Below the pieces are notes generated by a model, which was not told the origin of the DNA, did not search any database, and saw nothing but the letters and a program-made list of their open reading frames with translations. Below, piece by piece: positions 9,864 to 23,500 of a stretch of DNA of 64,000 bases. Each line of letters starts with the position of its first letter. Positions within the stretch are counted from its first letter, which is position 1. A program made the position numbers and the translations under genes. The DNA comes from Drosophila persimilis (lineage: Eukaryota; Arthropoda; Insecta; Diptera; Drosophilidae). Location of the stretch: assembly GCF_003286085.1 (NCBI RefSeq), contig NW_020825336.1, positions 806,001-870,000 on the forward strand, given 5' to 3'.

Positions 9864-12800
9864 AAATCCATTGAGTCATATCATGGATGCCTATATCATT
9901 GTATGCTGAGATCGTCACCGCCCATCCGGTGATGCACTTAACGCGTTTGCAAATGATTTGCCCCAGCTGTTGCCACCACCAACATCACCACCACTGCCAT
10001 TACCGCTGCACCTGTGGCCCAGTCCGACAGCCAGCCCCAGCCCGAGTTCCTGCCTATAGGTTTTACTGCATCTGGAGCCTGTTCTTTTCCCCTCCTGGTA
10101 GTATATATACTTGTAATTTTGCTAGTCTAAGAAACCGCATGGAAAAATTCAAATCACTGGGAGTTGGGGATTGGGGCTGTGGATGGGATGGGGCTGGGGC
10201 TGGGGCTGAGCTGTTGTAGCACTTTGCACCTGTCGTCCGCCCTACGCATCTAAAAAATCAAGCGCAGCTTTAATTGATGCAACAACAACAACAGCAGCAG
10301 CAGCCGCAGCCGCAGCAGTCATCCAAGCGAGGGGGAGGGCGATGGTGAGGGCAGTGTGGGGTTGGGCGATGGGGCAGAATCGTGTTGGCTGGGAACTAGT
10401 CGCGGCAAAAATGTTGTAAGAAATGCGTGGATCGGGGGCCAGGCAGGTCGGAGTCCAGTCCAGTCGGAGCTGTGGCAGCTGCCGCTGACAGAGTCGGAGT
10501 CGCAGAGGAAAAGCGGCCCTTGGAGCAAATGTTGGCGGGCCGCGTCCTAAATGGGCATTGAAATTAAATGCAGCTGCTTTAATGATGCTGACGCTGATGC
10601 TGTTGCAGTTGCAGTTGCACTTGCGCACATCCAAGGATGGGCTGCGGATGGGCTGCGGATGGGCTGCGGATGGGAATGGGGTCCAGGCCTAAGCAAATCT
10701 GAGAATATGCCACAAATGTTGCTCTGGTGGGCGTGGGTCTGGGCGTGGCACTGCCCTGGTGGCTCTCCTGCTCCCTCGTCGTGGTGGGCGCCAGCAATCT
10801 GCAACAGCAACAGCAACAACAATCTGCAACACGGCGCCTTTTGCCTTTTTGGGAGGTTTAATGGGAGTTGCCGTTGCCTTTTTTGGTGCAACGAAATCAA
10901 GAAACAAAAATCTTTTTATCGCTCCCAGCTCTTTCTCTCCTCCACAGATGACGACCATGACGATGATGCGGTTGCTGATCATGATGATGATGTTGATGTT
11001 GATATGGTTTGTTAGTTTCTCGGTTTCTCAGGTTTGTTAGTTTTTGTCTCTTTAAGTTGAAGGCAGCCGTTCGTTCCGTTGTTCCCGTAGTTCCATAAAA
11101 CTAAATGCTGACCGAAAGGAGACCTCGCAAAAGCGAAAGACTGGCATTTCGGCCTAAACTGCTGCTCAAATGATGGCAATTTGGTCCGAGACTAGCCCTT
11201 GTGGCACGACGCAACCACAACTGGCCCGGATCATCGCCATCGCCATCTCCATCGATAAACGGCCTCCCCAGCAGGGTCTGAAGAGTGTCCGCCTGGACAG
11301 AGGTCAATCGGTTGTCTGTTGGCCCTCCCTGGACGACGAATTGATTGGGAAGTTAATGGGAAATATTTGCAATATATGCAGCGAATACTACTTGCAAAAC
11401 CGCAACAAATATCCATAGAATAATCCATTAAAAAGCCTGTAGATGGAATATCTTTGACAATCTCTTTTCGCTTTAGCTAATTTCCTCATTTAATTGTTAT
11501 TTAAAATCCAAGGTGGTGGTTATGTGCTGACCTTACATAACACCATCTCTTCGGAGCTGCACTGCGAAATAAGTTCAATTAAATTTGAAAGAACATCATC
11601 GAAATTGTGTGTCGTTCCCATTGTCATCATCCTGCATGTCGCTTATTGTGGGACCTTTTGTTGTGCCCAAATGTGAGCAAACAAGGCAACAATAACAAAA
11701 TGTGTGTTCTCACACAAAAAGATATAGTAATCACACAGGACACAGCACAGGCCCACGAGGCACGCGTCGGAAACCACCCCGGGAATTCGAATCAGAATCG
11801 TATGGAATCCAACGGATCGCAGGTGCCAGCCAGCACATTAGGGTGGGATCCGATCCGATCCGATCCGCGGACTTATCAGGGCCCAAGGCACACAGCGCAC
11901 GGCACACGGCTGTTGCTTCTCAGAGACGAGAGAATCACACGAGAACCACAACAGTTGCTCATGGGACTGGGAATGGAATCGGGTAATGAAACTGAGACCC
12001 TGTGAGGGTGGGAAAACCTACTCGTATCGTGAACTCGAAGGGGGGATTATTTGTCGGTCGACTAATGGGCAGAGTGCCTTCAGTGGAAAGGGGCTTGCTT
12101 ACGGGTGGAAATATTTTGTTTGCAAAATTCCCAAACGATTGGAGAGATTCAAATGAGGAGATGGATGGGGATGGCATTCTTATAAGGTGCTTTGAGGGGG
12201 CATATTGTGGGAAACGGACCGACAACTTTCAGTTTTCGACCGACCACTTCCCGAGCTTCTTTTGTTTGTTTCGAGTGGAGTGTGGAAAGTGGTGCAGCAA
12301 TTACATGATCAAAAATTCTCCTCGCACTTTACAAAATTACTGAAATGCTTTTCACACGGCCCTAATGTGTGGGACTGAGAACCTTCCGACCCATCAGAGC
12401 GAATTCGAGTCGAGGTTCAAGCTGGTTCCTTGGCTGCCCTGCCTTCTACCCAAGCAGATGCTGAATCATCGACAGTTACAGATACAGATACACTCAGAGC
12501 TACAGATATGAACAAATACAATATCCTGGCCGAATCTTAATGAATTGAGAGCCATTTGGGGACGCGCTGCTAAACGGGCATTACCTATTAAAATTAAACC
12601 ATAAGCCCCATAAAAGCTGACAGTCCGAGAGCAGCTGAAAAAAGGGAATTTTGGCTTTCGGATCCCAGGCTAGAGATCACAAAATGAAGCGTTAATGATG
12701 GCCGAACAAAAAAGGATACGGCGCCTTTTGATTCTATACGTATTTCTCTGATCTTTTCACTCTTTTTTTGTTGGCCCAAAACTTTTATGACCGAATGAAT

Positions 12801-15800
12801 AACCAAAAAACAAAAAAAATTAAAAAAAAAGCTGACCATTTCGGTTTCAGTTGGGTTTATGGTCGGCGACACCTTTTAAGCGCGCCAATCGAATCAATGT
12901 TTTAACACGGGAATACCATTTCCAAAACGAGCTCATTAAGGACTCCCGAATATATCTGCGAGGCTACTAAAAAATATATGAGACAAGCCGAAATTCTACG
13001 AATGCTGCAGCAGCTGCAATCGCCGCGAATTGGGCAATCGGCACGGGAACGGGAACGGAGTGGGGGAAGGCGGACGGAGAGCGGAATTCATATTCATTTG
13101 ATTTCACAATCCTGCGAAAGTGAAACCGTCAGGTGGCAGGTGATTTGGTGAGGCCTCTTTTTGTCGGCCAACAAGTTTTGGCAATTTGAAAAAATCTCTG
13201 CGCTAATTACTTGACTGGAATGGGACCCAGAACTGGGACGTGCAGCTGCTTCGAAATCGGGGATTGGAGCTGGGACGGGGACTGGGACTGGGACTGGGGT
13301 TGGGACTGGCAGAGAGACAGCTCTGCTGCTCCTTGCCTTGTTGCCTAATTGAACTCATCAATTCGGACTTAATGAAGTGGCAGCCTCCGAAGGCAGCAGC
13401 CTCCGAAGGCAGCCCAGAAAATGTCGCCTCGCATTTTCAACTCCAGCGACTTGCAGCGATGCAATTCATGAGGCATCTTGCGGCTTAAACCGTATATCTT
13501 TTGTTTGTCTCTGTCTCCGTTTTTAGTTTTTTCTTTTTTGGTGGCCGATTGGCATGACCCGATAACGGGGAATAAAACACATTTGCAGTCGATTCCGCGA
13601 ACGAGGAGGAGCTTCCTGTACAGCAGCTACTGCAGCCAATGGCTACTGTGGCAGGCATTTAATTAGCAGGTTAATTGCCCATGCAACTGACTCTCCCTCT
13701 TCCTCGCCACCCCCCTCTGGCATGTGGCATTTGGCAACTTCATTAATAACATCGATAGCCGCCGCCGCAGCCGCAGCCGGATACCGGCCAAATGCCGTTG
13801 GTCATAGAGACCCAAGGAGCCACTAGTCGTGGCTGTGGAGTCTCTATCGATACCCGCGGTGACAAATGATATGTTGACAACGGACGGACAGCAGTTGCAA
13901 AATTTTGACTCTGGCCTATCGCCAAAAGGAGAAGGAGAAGGAGGTTGGGATGGGATGGGAGACTCTGCCGCAGCTTCATTTGCGAAATCTTCCACTTATG
14001 ATAGGTGCACGGGTCGATGATCAGCCGATGGACCACAACAATTACTCACTGATATCTGCACCCGTCGGGGGGACTTTAGAGGAGCTTTACAGCTCTTACT
14101 TCTACAGCCAGCGACACCGCTCACCATCGATCATCATTGAGTGGCCCTATCAGTGGACTTATTGTTGAGTGGGCTGCCAATCCCATGTGGAGATCCCCGG
14201 AGGATCGCATGACTTGTATGTCTGATTCCCACACAATTCTGGTTGCTGTAGCGCAGTATTTCCCCTTTGCTCCCCAAGTGGAAGGAGAGATCGTCCCAAA
14301 AGGAAGAGGAGTACTATTACCCCTAACCCTGTCATATGAGGAGGAGTACTCTTCTCCTCATCCACAGTATTGCCCCTAACTGTTTCTCCTCCTCCATCTG
14401 AAGGGGAAATCAGTTCCAGTGTAGAGTTTACCCCTGGCTAAACCCCTGCCAGTAAAACCCACCACCAGTTTTCTCCTGCCCACAATATAGCAGGGGTTTT
14501 GAGGCATTTGTAACCCCTCAACCGCTGCGTGGAAACAAGTTCCACAGAGATTTTTCCCCGCTTTTACCCCTACATTGCCCCTCACGGCGCATGCGCAACC
14601 ACTGCCCCAGCCTGAGCCGCGGCTCCCACTCAGAGATCCAGTGGAGACTTGGAGCGAGTGCTCTCGCTCTCTCGCGCGATCTCTGCTCGCCGACTGGCTC
14701 CTCGACCGACTCTCTGAGCTGCTTTCTGAGTTAGCCAAAGCCAGACCCAGACCCAAAGAAAAACCCGAACGATCGCGCTGACCTTTCGGGGAGTCCACCG
14801 ACTGCCGACTGCCGACTGCATTCTGTTCTGTCTGCATTCTGCGGTTGCAATCCGGCAAGAGTTATGACGACTGCTGGGCCGCCAGGAGGACGGACCCATC
14901 TCCGAAGCATCATCTCAGCATCGGATTCCATGCAAATCTCTGCAAATGCAGCAGCGACCTCTTGATCTGCATTGCTGCACTCAGTCAATACGATTATTAT
15001 TGATTTGCCCAGCCTCTCGAAAGGCTCTCCAAGGTGAACCTGGAGAATCTGAATCTGAACCTGAACCCAAAGCAAAACCCGAATCCAAGCCCGAACTCCA
15101 ACTCCAACTCCAGCTCGAACCTGAACCTGAACCCTGTGGCGCGCAATTTGCGGCTACGTGCCAGAGATTTGTGGCCTGAAATCAGTTTGAACTGTCGGGG
15201 ATCGGAGGAGCTGCACTTGGAGCCTTGGCTACGTGTCGGGTTCAGGTTCAGACCCCCTCCAGACTCCCTCCAGACAGCAACTGGAGTTCAATAACTGAGA
15301 AACAATCATCAGATCAGGGTAAAGTCAAGGCATTTCAACTACCCGTACTCCGATTCGGGCATTTTCTTCGTAATTTTATTGATTGTGAAAGTAGTTTGAA
15401 CTTTTTGAAAAAAAATATACATTTTAAGGGGGTTTAGTGAATATTCAAACTTAAAATATCCAAAGGAATATTAACCTTTACTTGATGATACAGAAAATAA
15501 TAGATTAGCCAATCGTACTATATTTCGTGTAAAATCATCACCGTTTTCCTTTAAATATCCCCCCATCAAAGCCAGGGAATGGACGTCCATTACGACCACA
15601 ATTAGTCACTCACTTGGAGGCGGCTTAAGGCGGCGGCTATCATGGAGGGGATTACTTTATTTGGGATCTGCCCCGACCATGTTCGACTTCAGCTTTAGGT
15701 AAATGGCATTTTAATCAAAATTGTCGCCTTCGGAGCTGGTGCGCCTGCGCCTTCGCCTCCGCCTGCGCCTGCGCCACCGCCTGCATTAATATTGTGCAGT

Positions 15801-16500
15801 ATTACGAGGTATGGCTACAAATTGCTCGGACAACGGCGCTGATGGCCCTGGCAGCAAATTGAAGCTGCCTAAATGTTAAACAATTTACACTCCACTCCAC
15901 TCCACTCCACTCATTCCCTGTCTCTGTCTCTGTCCCTGTCCCGGCTCTGGCCGATCCGTCGTCGTGCATTAGTCAGAGATTGGACTCTTGGCAGCCGAAA
16001 AAAACTTGTCTGCCGCTGCTCTTGGTCAAGTGGCTAAACGTCTGGCTTGTTGGCTTGTTGGCTGACTGCCTGACTGCCTGGCTGGGTCTTCTCTAGTCTA
16101 GTTAATTTAATTTCAACGTCACGTCGTCACAGTTGGCCGTCATCACGGTCTCAGGTCTCAGGTCCCAGTCCAAGTCCCAGTCCAAGTCTGAGGCTCTCCA
16201 TTGAGGCGACTGATTTAAATTTTCTGCCTCTGCCTTTGGTTTTTCTCTTGGTTTTGCTTTGGGTTTTGTGGTCAAACCTCTGATTTTACACGATTGCGCG
16301 TCTTGGAATCGCCTTTCGAGGTCATGGGAAAAACAGTTTCCATTCGTCTGTCCACTGGGCTTTTTATTTATATTCATTTTGCATGCGATTTCAAGTGGAA
16401 ACCGTAACCAAAAGCAATTCAAATCAGCTCAAGAAACGCAACAGTTTTAGTTTTTTTTCAAGCAAATATTGAGAAATAAAAGTTTGAAAAACGTTCCTCA
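9864..16500. other. Gene-poor region, first part
   Basis: No exon with believable coding character is found. Many short open frames here are low-complexity translations of GGGCTGGGGC-, GCAGCC- and CTGGGA-type tracts. Notable arrays are a three-unit GGATGGGCTGC repeat at 10635-10673, (CTGGGA)n at 13268-13300 and (ACTCC)n at about 15889-15913. This could be intergenic regulatory DNA or the intron of a gene whose exons lie outside. Nothing in the sequence decides between these. Confidence 0.4.
10635..10673 (+). repeat. 11-bp tandem repeat GGATGGGCTGC x3
   Basis: Three perfect consecutive copies of GGATGGGCTGC, followed by a fourth partial copy. Confidence 0.8.
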
Positions 16501-19500
16501 AATACTTGGGAAAGAAGAACCGACATTAACCAGATCATTTATCGAAATACATTAAAATAATCTCCTCACTAACTTTATTTAATATCCTTTGATTAGCTGC
16601 ACCCTTGAGGCACCTGCAGGCACCCCTATATTATTAGCTTGCCTCCAAACTTGACCCAATTTCCAGACCATCAAACCGATCCCCCGGTCAGCCTCCCTTT
16701 CCCTCTGTCTGTGGATCAGTGTGGCAGCGTTACGAGCGTCTCAGGCCCTGGTGGGCAATGCCAAACAATATCTGCTTAATGACTCAATTCCATTTAATTG
16801 AACATCGGGCCCGGGCAATTACACCAGACATTTAGTGGATTTAATGCGACCACTTGACCGACTCCAGTCGTTCGTTCTCCGCCTCTCTTCTCTCTTCAGT
16901 CCGCCAGAGAGACTGAGACGTTTTCCACATAATTAAAAGGCCGGATTCTAATTGTGGAACCGCCCCGCCGACAAAATGTGTCAGAAGGCATTTGGTGGGG
17001 CATTCGTTTATGCAAATGCCACAACAACTCCCCAGCTGTGGTTGCCTTCAGCGGGGTGTGCGAATGACAAACGACTTGAACTTGCAACGCGGCAAAAAAA
17101 AAAGAGGAAAAATGGAAAAAATGGAAAATGAAATTCGCAAAATTTAATAAAGTTTGTCGGTCGCCATAAATTGCGTTAAATGTTTATAATTTACATGTGT
17201 GCAACATGCTGCGAGAAGTCAGGGACGGAGAGGCAGACGGGGACGGCGTCGCGCTGCGTTCGAAGGTAAACTGCAGTGGAGTTTGTGTCTTGAGTCTTTC
17301 GTTTCGTTTCGTTTCGTTTCCATTCGATTCGATTCGATTTGTCTGCATTTTCGGAGGCGCAGTGCGTGTGCATTCGCATTTGCATTCGCCTGCTGGTGGC
17401 AGAATTTTTTAATTGATATTTAATTGCCCGCACACACACACACACATACAAGTTTATGAACAAAATTATAATATTCCGATATGCATAAAGTTTTTTATTA
17501 TTGATTTTTAATGCCCGCAGCTGCAAATTGAACGCAAATGTAATTTGATTTTATTATTTTAGCAGCCAACACAAGTTCTTTTTTTTTTATTGAAAATTAA
17601 GAGCAGCTGAGCCCCAGAACCCGAGCTCGGTCTCGATCTCAAACAAAGGACAAAGAGGTGGCAAAGCTTCTGTGCAGGTGCCCCCAAAAGTGGCTGCGAT
17701 AATAAAAAAAAAAAAACAAACAAAAGATGGAACAGAACTACTCCTAACCCAACCATCTATTGTCCTTTTTGAACAGAACAGAACAGACCCTCGTCTAACA
17801 CTCTTCAAAAGTTCAATTGAAGTTCTCACGTTCGAATTTCTTTGGCTAATTTGAATGCGGGGCTCTACCGGGGCTCTCCCGGGGGTCGGATTGGGTACGA
17901 TATTCCGATTCCGATGAAACAGGAAACGCATTCGAAGCGCTTTTGTTGGCTGCGGTGTGGGAATGTGGCCGGCGGCTCGGCGATTACCTTACCTGCCAAA
18001 TGGCCAAAGCTCCTTCGGGACCGTCCCCTCTAATTGCGACTAACTGGGCCAAATTTGTCTTGTCTGGCGGCTGCGGGCGCTGGGGCTTGGACTGGGATTT
18101 GGATCTACAATTAAGCTAAATGGCAGGGCGATCGAAGGAGAGAGAGGCATTCTCCAAAACTATGGCATAGGGCGTCCACAGGGTTAAGTGATAAAAGAAG
18201 AATCAAAGAATGAAATGGTTGAGTTTCAGAGAAAAGTGGCCTGGTAGAGAGTACCATAAGTCTTTCTTTTATTTCTTGTTTTATTGTTTACTCAGTACAA
18301 TTATAAAACTATATCAGTTTTCTGAATAATTTTGTTCAACATTTTCAAAAATAAACGCAAAAACAGAAACACCACCTCCATGTAGTCACGCTGCCTCCGG
18401 CCCTCTCCGCTCCACTCCACTCTGCTCCGCTCTGCTCCGATTGCCTTTTCCCAAGTTCAAATATCTTTCTTTGGTTATCTGCAGATTCGTAACTATCTGG
18501 CTGCCCGCGGCCTAAATGGCCAGCCACAACAAGAGCAGCGGCCGTGGAGTGCAGCGTGTGGAGTGCAACATTGAATGCAGCAAGCAAAGCCAAGGATTTT
18601 GTTGCGTCTGCAGCTCCATGCAGCTTTCGTGGCATGGCGTCTGCGGCCCACGGCCAAGATTTGGCGCCATTGAAATTGAACAACATGCAAAACACAACGA
18701 AAGGAGAAATAAAGATAAAAACACAACAGCAAAAAATAAGGAGAATTCGAATTGGAGCTGCTGCAACGAGAACAGCAATGCCACAGACCACGCACCACCG
18801 CACCACCGCAGCTCCAGTCACAGCCACAGCCACAGCCAGAGATACAGAGTCCGCCTGAGAGGAAGAGAGCCCAGACCAACCCAACCTCAGCCCCCAAAGA
18901 CATTTGTGTGGCACGATTGGGGTTTTGTTCAGCCAAAGACAACAGCATTGAATGCTTTATTTGGTAGTGAAAACGATTTGCCAGCTTGGTGCCAAGTTAT
19001 GCGTCGCCCAAAGGAACTGAGGGAACATAAAACCTCGAGGCGCCCCTAGGCCGCCCAGCTGCCTGCCATGGGCCGTGGAGTCTCGGGTTTCCGTCTAATG
19101 CCATGTGTCAGTCGCATCGATCGAATGGCAGAGCATTAACTATAATTTGGCCAAGAAAATGGTTCCCGAAAGCAGTTAACATGTTGCTGCATTGTCAATG
19201 GCAATGCCAATGCCGATGCCAATGCGTTTGTCATCTCCCAGAGACACGAGACTGCAACCACTGCAACAGCAACAGCAACAGGAACAGCAACAGCAATTGC
19301 AACAAGTCTTGTCAGCTTTTTGGACAAGTCAGGCAGCAGCAGCAGCAGCAACAAGAGGGACACATTATCAAAAGGCGCCGCGTTTGCTTCCGCCATCATT
19401 AATAATCTGAATGACCATATGCTGATGCTGATGCTCCTTCTGCTCTGCTCTTGCTCCTGCTCCCAATACCAATCCCACTACCAATACCAATACCAATCCC

Positions 19501-22500
19501 AATCCCAGCACTGGAGACTGCTCTTGTTCTGATGTTTCCCGATCTTGTTGCTGTCATTTTGCTTGGACTTTTAATTTATTTATGGCCGCCGCACTGCCAA
19601 CTGCATTGAAATGCCAACGTGCCGCCGCCAATCTGGACGAGGACCAGAGATCACAGAGGATATCCTTATCCAGCTCCAGCTACAGCTACAGCTACAGCTC
19701 CAGATCGAGATGCCATTGGCAGGAGTGTCCCCCCCTAAATGGCAATTAAGCAAACAATTTATAGCGAAAATGTTCAATTTAATTAATGTTCGAATTGCAC
19801 GCAGAAATTAGCAAACACATGTGCGAATGGAAAACTCTTCTCTTCGTAGGGACTGCAATGGAAATGGAAGTGGACTTCGAATTGGAACTGGAAGCTTGTG
19901 CCTCTGGCCAGAATTGCCAGCAGGAGGATAAACATGTGGAGGGAGTTACAGGCCATAAACACGCCAAAATTTCGACTCAAAGAGGAGGCTGACTCCCGAT
20001 GGCTTGAAGGCTGGCTGTGGCTGTGGCTGTGGCTGTGGCTCTGGCCGGCCAACCAGCGCCAGCAATTTAAATAAAACTTTTGCTTAATTGCAACTGGGAG
20101 CTTGCAACTGCGAATCGGTTGCATGTTGATGCAACTTTACCTCTGCCTCTGCCTCTGGCAACCCCACTCCCTCCCTGAGTTCCTCCGTGTATTCCACAAC
20201 TGCCGTTTGTGATCGTTAATTTAAATTGAACACATTTAGGACATGGACATGGGATGGTCGGTCGGGTTGGTCGGGTTGGTCGGGTCGGTCGATGGGTGCT
20301 TTAATTGCCATCAAATCGCTGCCAGCCTCTGTCTTCCAGGTATCCACGTTACCCTCCTGATCCCTCCTGATCCCTCACCCCTTAAGCCGGGGCTAAACGA
20401 TTTCGTTTACTGCAAGTGCCCATCATTTTGGGTCCGTCCGCTCCACGTGCTGAAAGTGATTTCGGACCGCTGCTCCTTTCACTCTCCTCCTGCTCCTCCT
20501 CCCGGAGACAGAGACAGAGAGACTGACTCTCTGCCCGCCGGACATTATGGTCATGGCGAACCGGCAATTAAGCCTTCCATGCTCTACCCCTGCCCCAATC
20601 CCTTGCCCGTGCCCCTGCCCCTTCTTCTTGGCCGGGAATCGGGGAGTGGAAGCTCAAGCTCAAGCCTTTTGCCTAATGACTTTTTAATTGGCTTCCAGGC
20701 CAAAAAGTTTGCGAAATTTGTCGATCGTTGATCTCCCCCAGAGGAGAGCCTTTCCCCCACTCATAGACCAACAACTACCACGGACGATGGTAATTCGAGC
20801 CATCCGATTGAGCCATCAGCCAGCCAAATGATTCGGCCAAGTAATTTGAGCCGCTTGGATCTAAGCCTCGATTTGCACCCAAGACACATCAGAAGCCAGA
20901 GCTTGGAGATGGGACTGGGACTGGAACTGGGAGTGGAACTGGGTCCAGATGATGGCGTGTCAGCTGCAGCTATAATGTCTCAATCAGCCAGAGTCTGGTG
21001 CCAATAAAAAGCAGAACTTGGGAGCCAAACAGTAGCCAAAAATAAAAGATGCTCAAATTACAAACGGCACACTCTTAAAATTGCCACACAATTTTTAAGC
21101 AATGAAAAGAGTCCAAAGAAATATTCCCCGATTGGAAATTGAGTTTTTGATTTATTTTCAGGATTTCTCTAACCTTTCTCTAGACCATTTCTTTGTTCTT
21201 CTCCCGATAATAATGGGAACAGAGCAGAGCAGCCCTTCTCGCCGAGGGACGCTTCTTGCCCCTCAAAATATCATTTATATCTTCAAATCATCGGGAACTT
21301 ACATCTTCATGCACCTAAGAGAGTACAAATGATGAGCATTTCTGTGGTCTTTCGGCTCAAAAATGATGTGCAGGCACGCAATCCCAGCAGAACCCCCGAC
21401 AGAAAGGCAGAAAGACAGTCAGACAGAGGTAGAAAATTCAATTAAGGAACTGTCCCTCGGTCGGCCTTTGACATAACTTAGATGGCGGTTGGTCTCGGGC
21501 TCCCACTCGTGATTTGGATGTGGGTTCAGACCAAGACCCAGACCCAGACCCAGACCCTGGCCCTGGCCCCAGCAGGGTGTGGCGCCTGGCCAGGACATGG
21601 ACATGGACATGGACATCGGCTGGCCATCGGCAATCGACAGCCAAGTCCAAGTCCAAGCCCAAGCGCAGCGGGTCTTGTGCATTTTAATGCCTCTGTCGGT
21701 GGCAATATCGAAGCTGGGGACTGGGATTGGGACCGGGAACAGGACAGGGAACGGGGACCAGGCCTGTCTTTCTGTTGTTTATGTTGGTGTTATTTTCATT
21801 GCAAACAAATGATGAGGAACACGCAAACGCACTCAGACATGGGCTCCAATTCAACTCAACGACTGCTGGAGCAAGTCCAGTCCAGGTCCAGGGTCCAGGG
21901 ACCTGGGGCTGGGGCTGGGGCTGGGGCTGGGGCTGGGGCTGGGGCTGGGGCTGGACTCTTTCAAATTGAAATCACAATGACTTGAGGACTTTTCAGGTCG
22001 CCAGTGAGTGGCAGCCACATAAATTTCATCGGAGAACGAAATTTGAACGAAACTTATTGGATGATTTTTATGGTTACTTAAAGTGGAAACTGCAGAGGCC
22101 ATGGAATTGGGATAGCAAAGGAATTCGTGGTAGTCGTCTTTGAGGAAACTTTAAGAATAACATTTAAAAATTCCCTCTGCTCCTTCTGCTCTCAATCTTA
22201 GCCAAGCCCCAAAATATCTGGATTTTCTACAGCATCCTCGACAAATCGATTGCATCTCAATTTTTTGTTCCTCTTTCCTCATTTTTTGTTAATTTCATGC
22301 TGAGAATATTTTATACCAAAAGCTGCAGCCCAAAAAAGATGTATAAAATATTTGCAGTTTATTAAGGCTGATTGAAATTTATGCGGCAGCCGCTGGACGG
22401 CAATCTCTCTGGAGAAAAATGAGGAGAGAAAGATGGCAGATGGGAGAAATTCCATCAGAGTGCTAATGCGTGTTTGATGCGGCTCGCAGGTGTTGAAGCA

Positions 22501-23500
22501 ACTGCATTTTTATGATAAGATAGCGCGCCCGACCCGAAAATAAAGGCGAAACTTTAATGAGACGTCCGTGGCGGAGGACTTTGGGGCACACAGCAGGCCA
22601 CTGGCAGCGGGATAGCGGGGTAGCGGGGCATCCGTCCTCCTGGGGTGCGACCATAAAGCTAACTGCCGCTGGAGTTGTGGTAGATGTTGCATATGAAAAA
22701 TGTTGCATGTGCTGACGTTGCAGCTGTAGGTTGAGGCTTACGTGGAAGATGGATCTGAAATAGGAGCTGAAATGAGTTAAGGTCGCAGCTAGAGTCAGAG
22801 CTAAAGTCAGAGCCCGTTTGATTGACAAAATCGTGACTTGGGCTACGCCCTGGCCACCACCCACGCACCGGCACCGGCACCAGCACTGGCACCGGCACCG
22901 ACGCCGACAACATTGTGTTGTGCTGCCCCGTTGCTGCCTCCACCTGGGCCGCAAATTGAGTTTGCTTGGCGGCCTTTGTTTACTTGGCGGCCAGACAAGT
23001 GCGTGGGCCTGCCCCAACCGCCAACCGCCAACCGCCAACCGCAGCTGCCTCGAAAGGGACGCGACGCCAGTCCCAGCCTGTACCATTCCAGGCACGGTTC
23101 CTGGACCCGGGACCCGGGACCTGGGACCTGGGACCAGACCAAGCTCTCACTCTCTGGCGACATCTGCGCCAGCAATCTACGGCAATTTCTCTTAGACCCG
23201 CTCGACCCGCGACGACGAGTAGACGTGCCTTTATAAGGCAAACGAGCCGACAACTAGCCCCGACATCGGTGGGGATCGTGATCGTGTGGTACGACAGTGG
23301 TGCAGCTGCACTCACCAGCGATGGGCCACAGGAAATGTTGGATCGTGATTCGGTGGTATTCAAGAGCAACTTTAAGGAATTGATTGCAGGAGGAAAGTGG
23401 AAGGAAATTATAGGAACAATACTTGGAAGAAAACTTACTCAAACCTTGGCAAATTCGAACTTTATTTGTTGAAGATCATAAAGAAGTGCTGCTCAGGGGA
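16501..23500. other. Gene-poor region, second part
   Basis: No supported exon. It contains GTTTC/GATTC pentamer runs (about 17295-17340), CAGCAA tracts near 19260-19345, GGCTGT repeats near 20025, a GGGGCT array at 21905-21952 and GACCTGG/GACCCGG repeats near 23101-23135. A TATAAGGC sequence near 23230 resembles a weak TATA box but has no gene attached. Confidence 0.4.
21905..21952 (+). repeat. (GGGGCT)8 hexanucleotide array
   Basis: Eight perfect GGGGCT units on the plus strand, within a longer G-rich stretch. Runs of four guanines at this spacing are expected to form G-quadruplexes in the G-rich strand. Confidence 0.9.

Noticed and set aside
10551..11015. Open frames rich in Ala/Asp/Val or Trp/Gly around GATGATG and GGGCTGC tracts
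   Set aside because: Translations of simple repeats; no splice context, no conserved residues, open in several phases on both strands.
15445..15480. Similarity of ATATCCAAAGGAATATTAA to part of the dispersed repeat
   Set aside because: Only about 19 bp match and the flanks do not align, so it is too short to call a copy.
22463..23095. 210-residue minus-strand frame
   Set aside because: Arg/Gln/Leu-biased and dominated by CCGGCA-type tracts; no domain.
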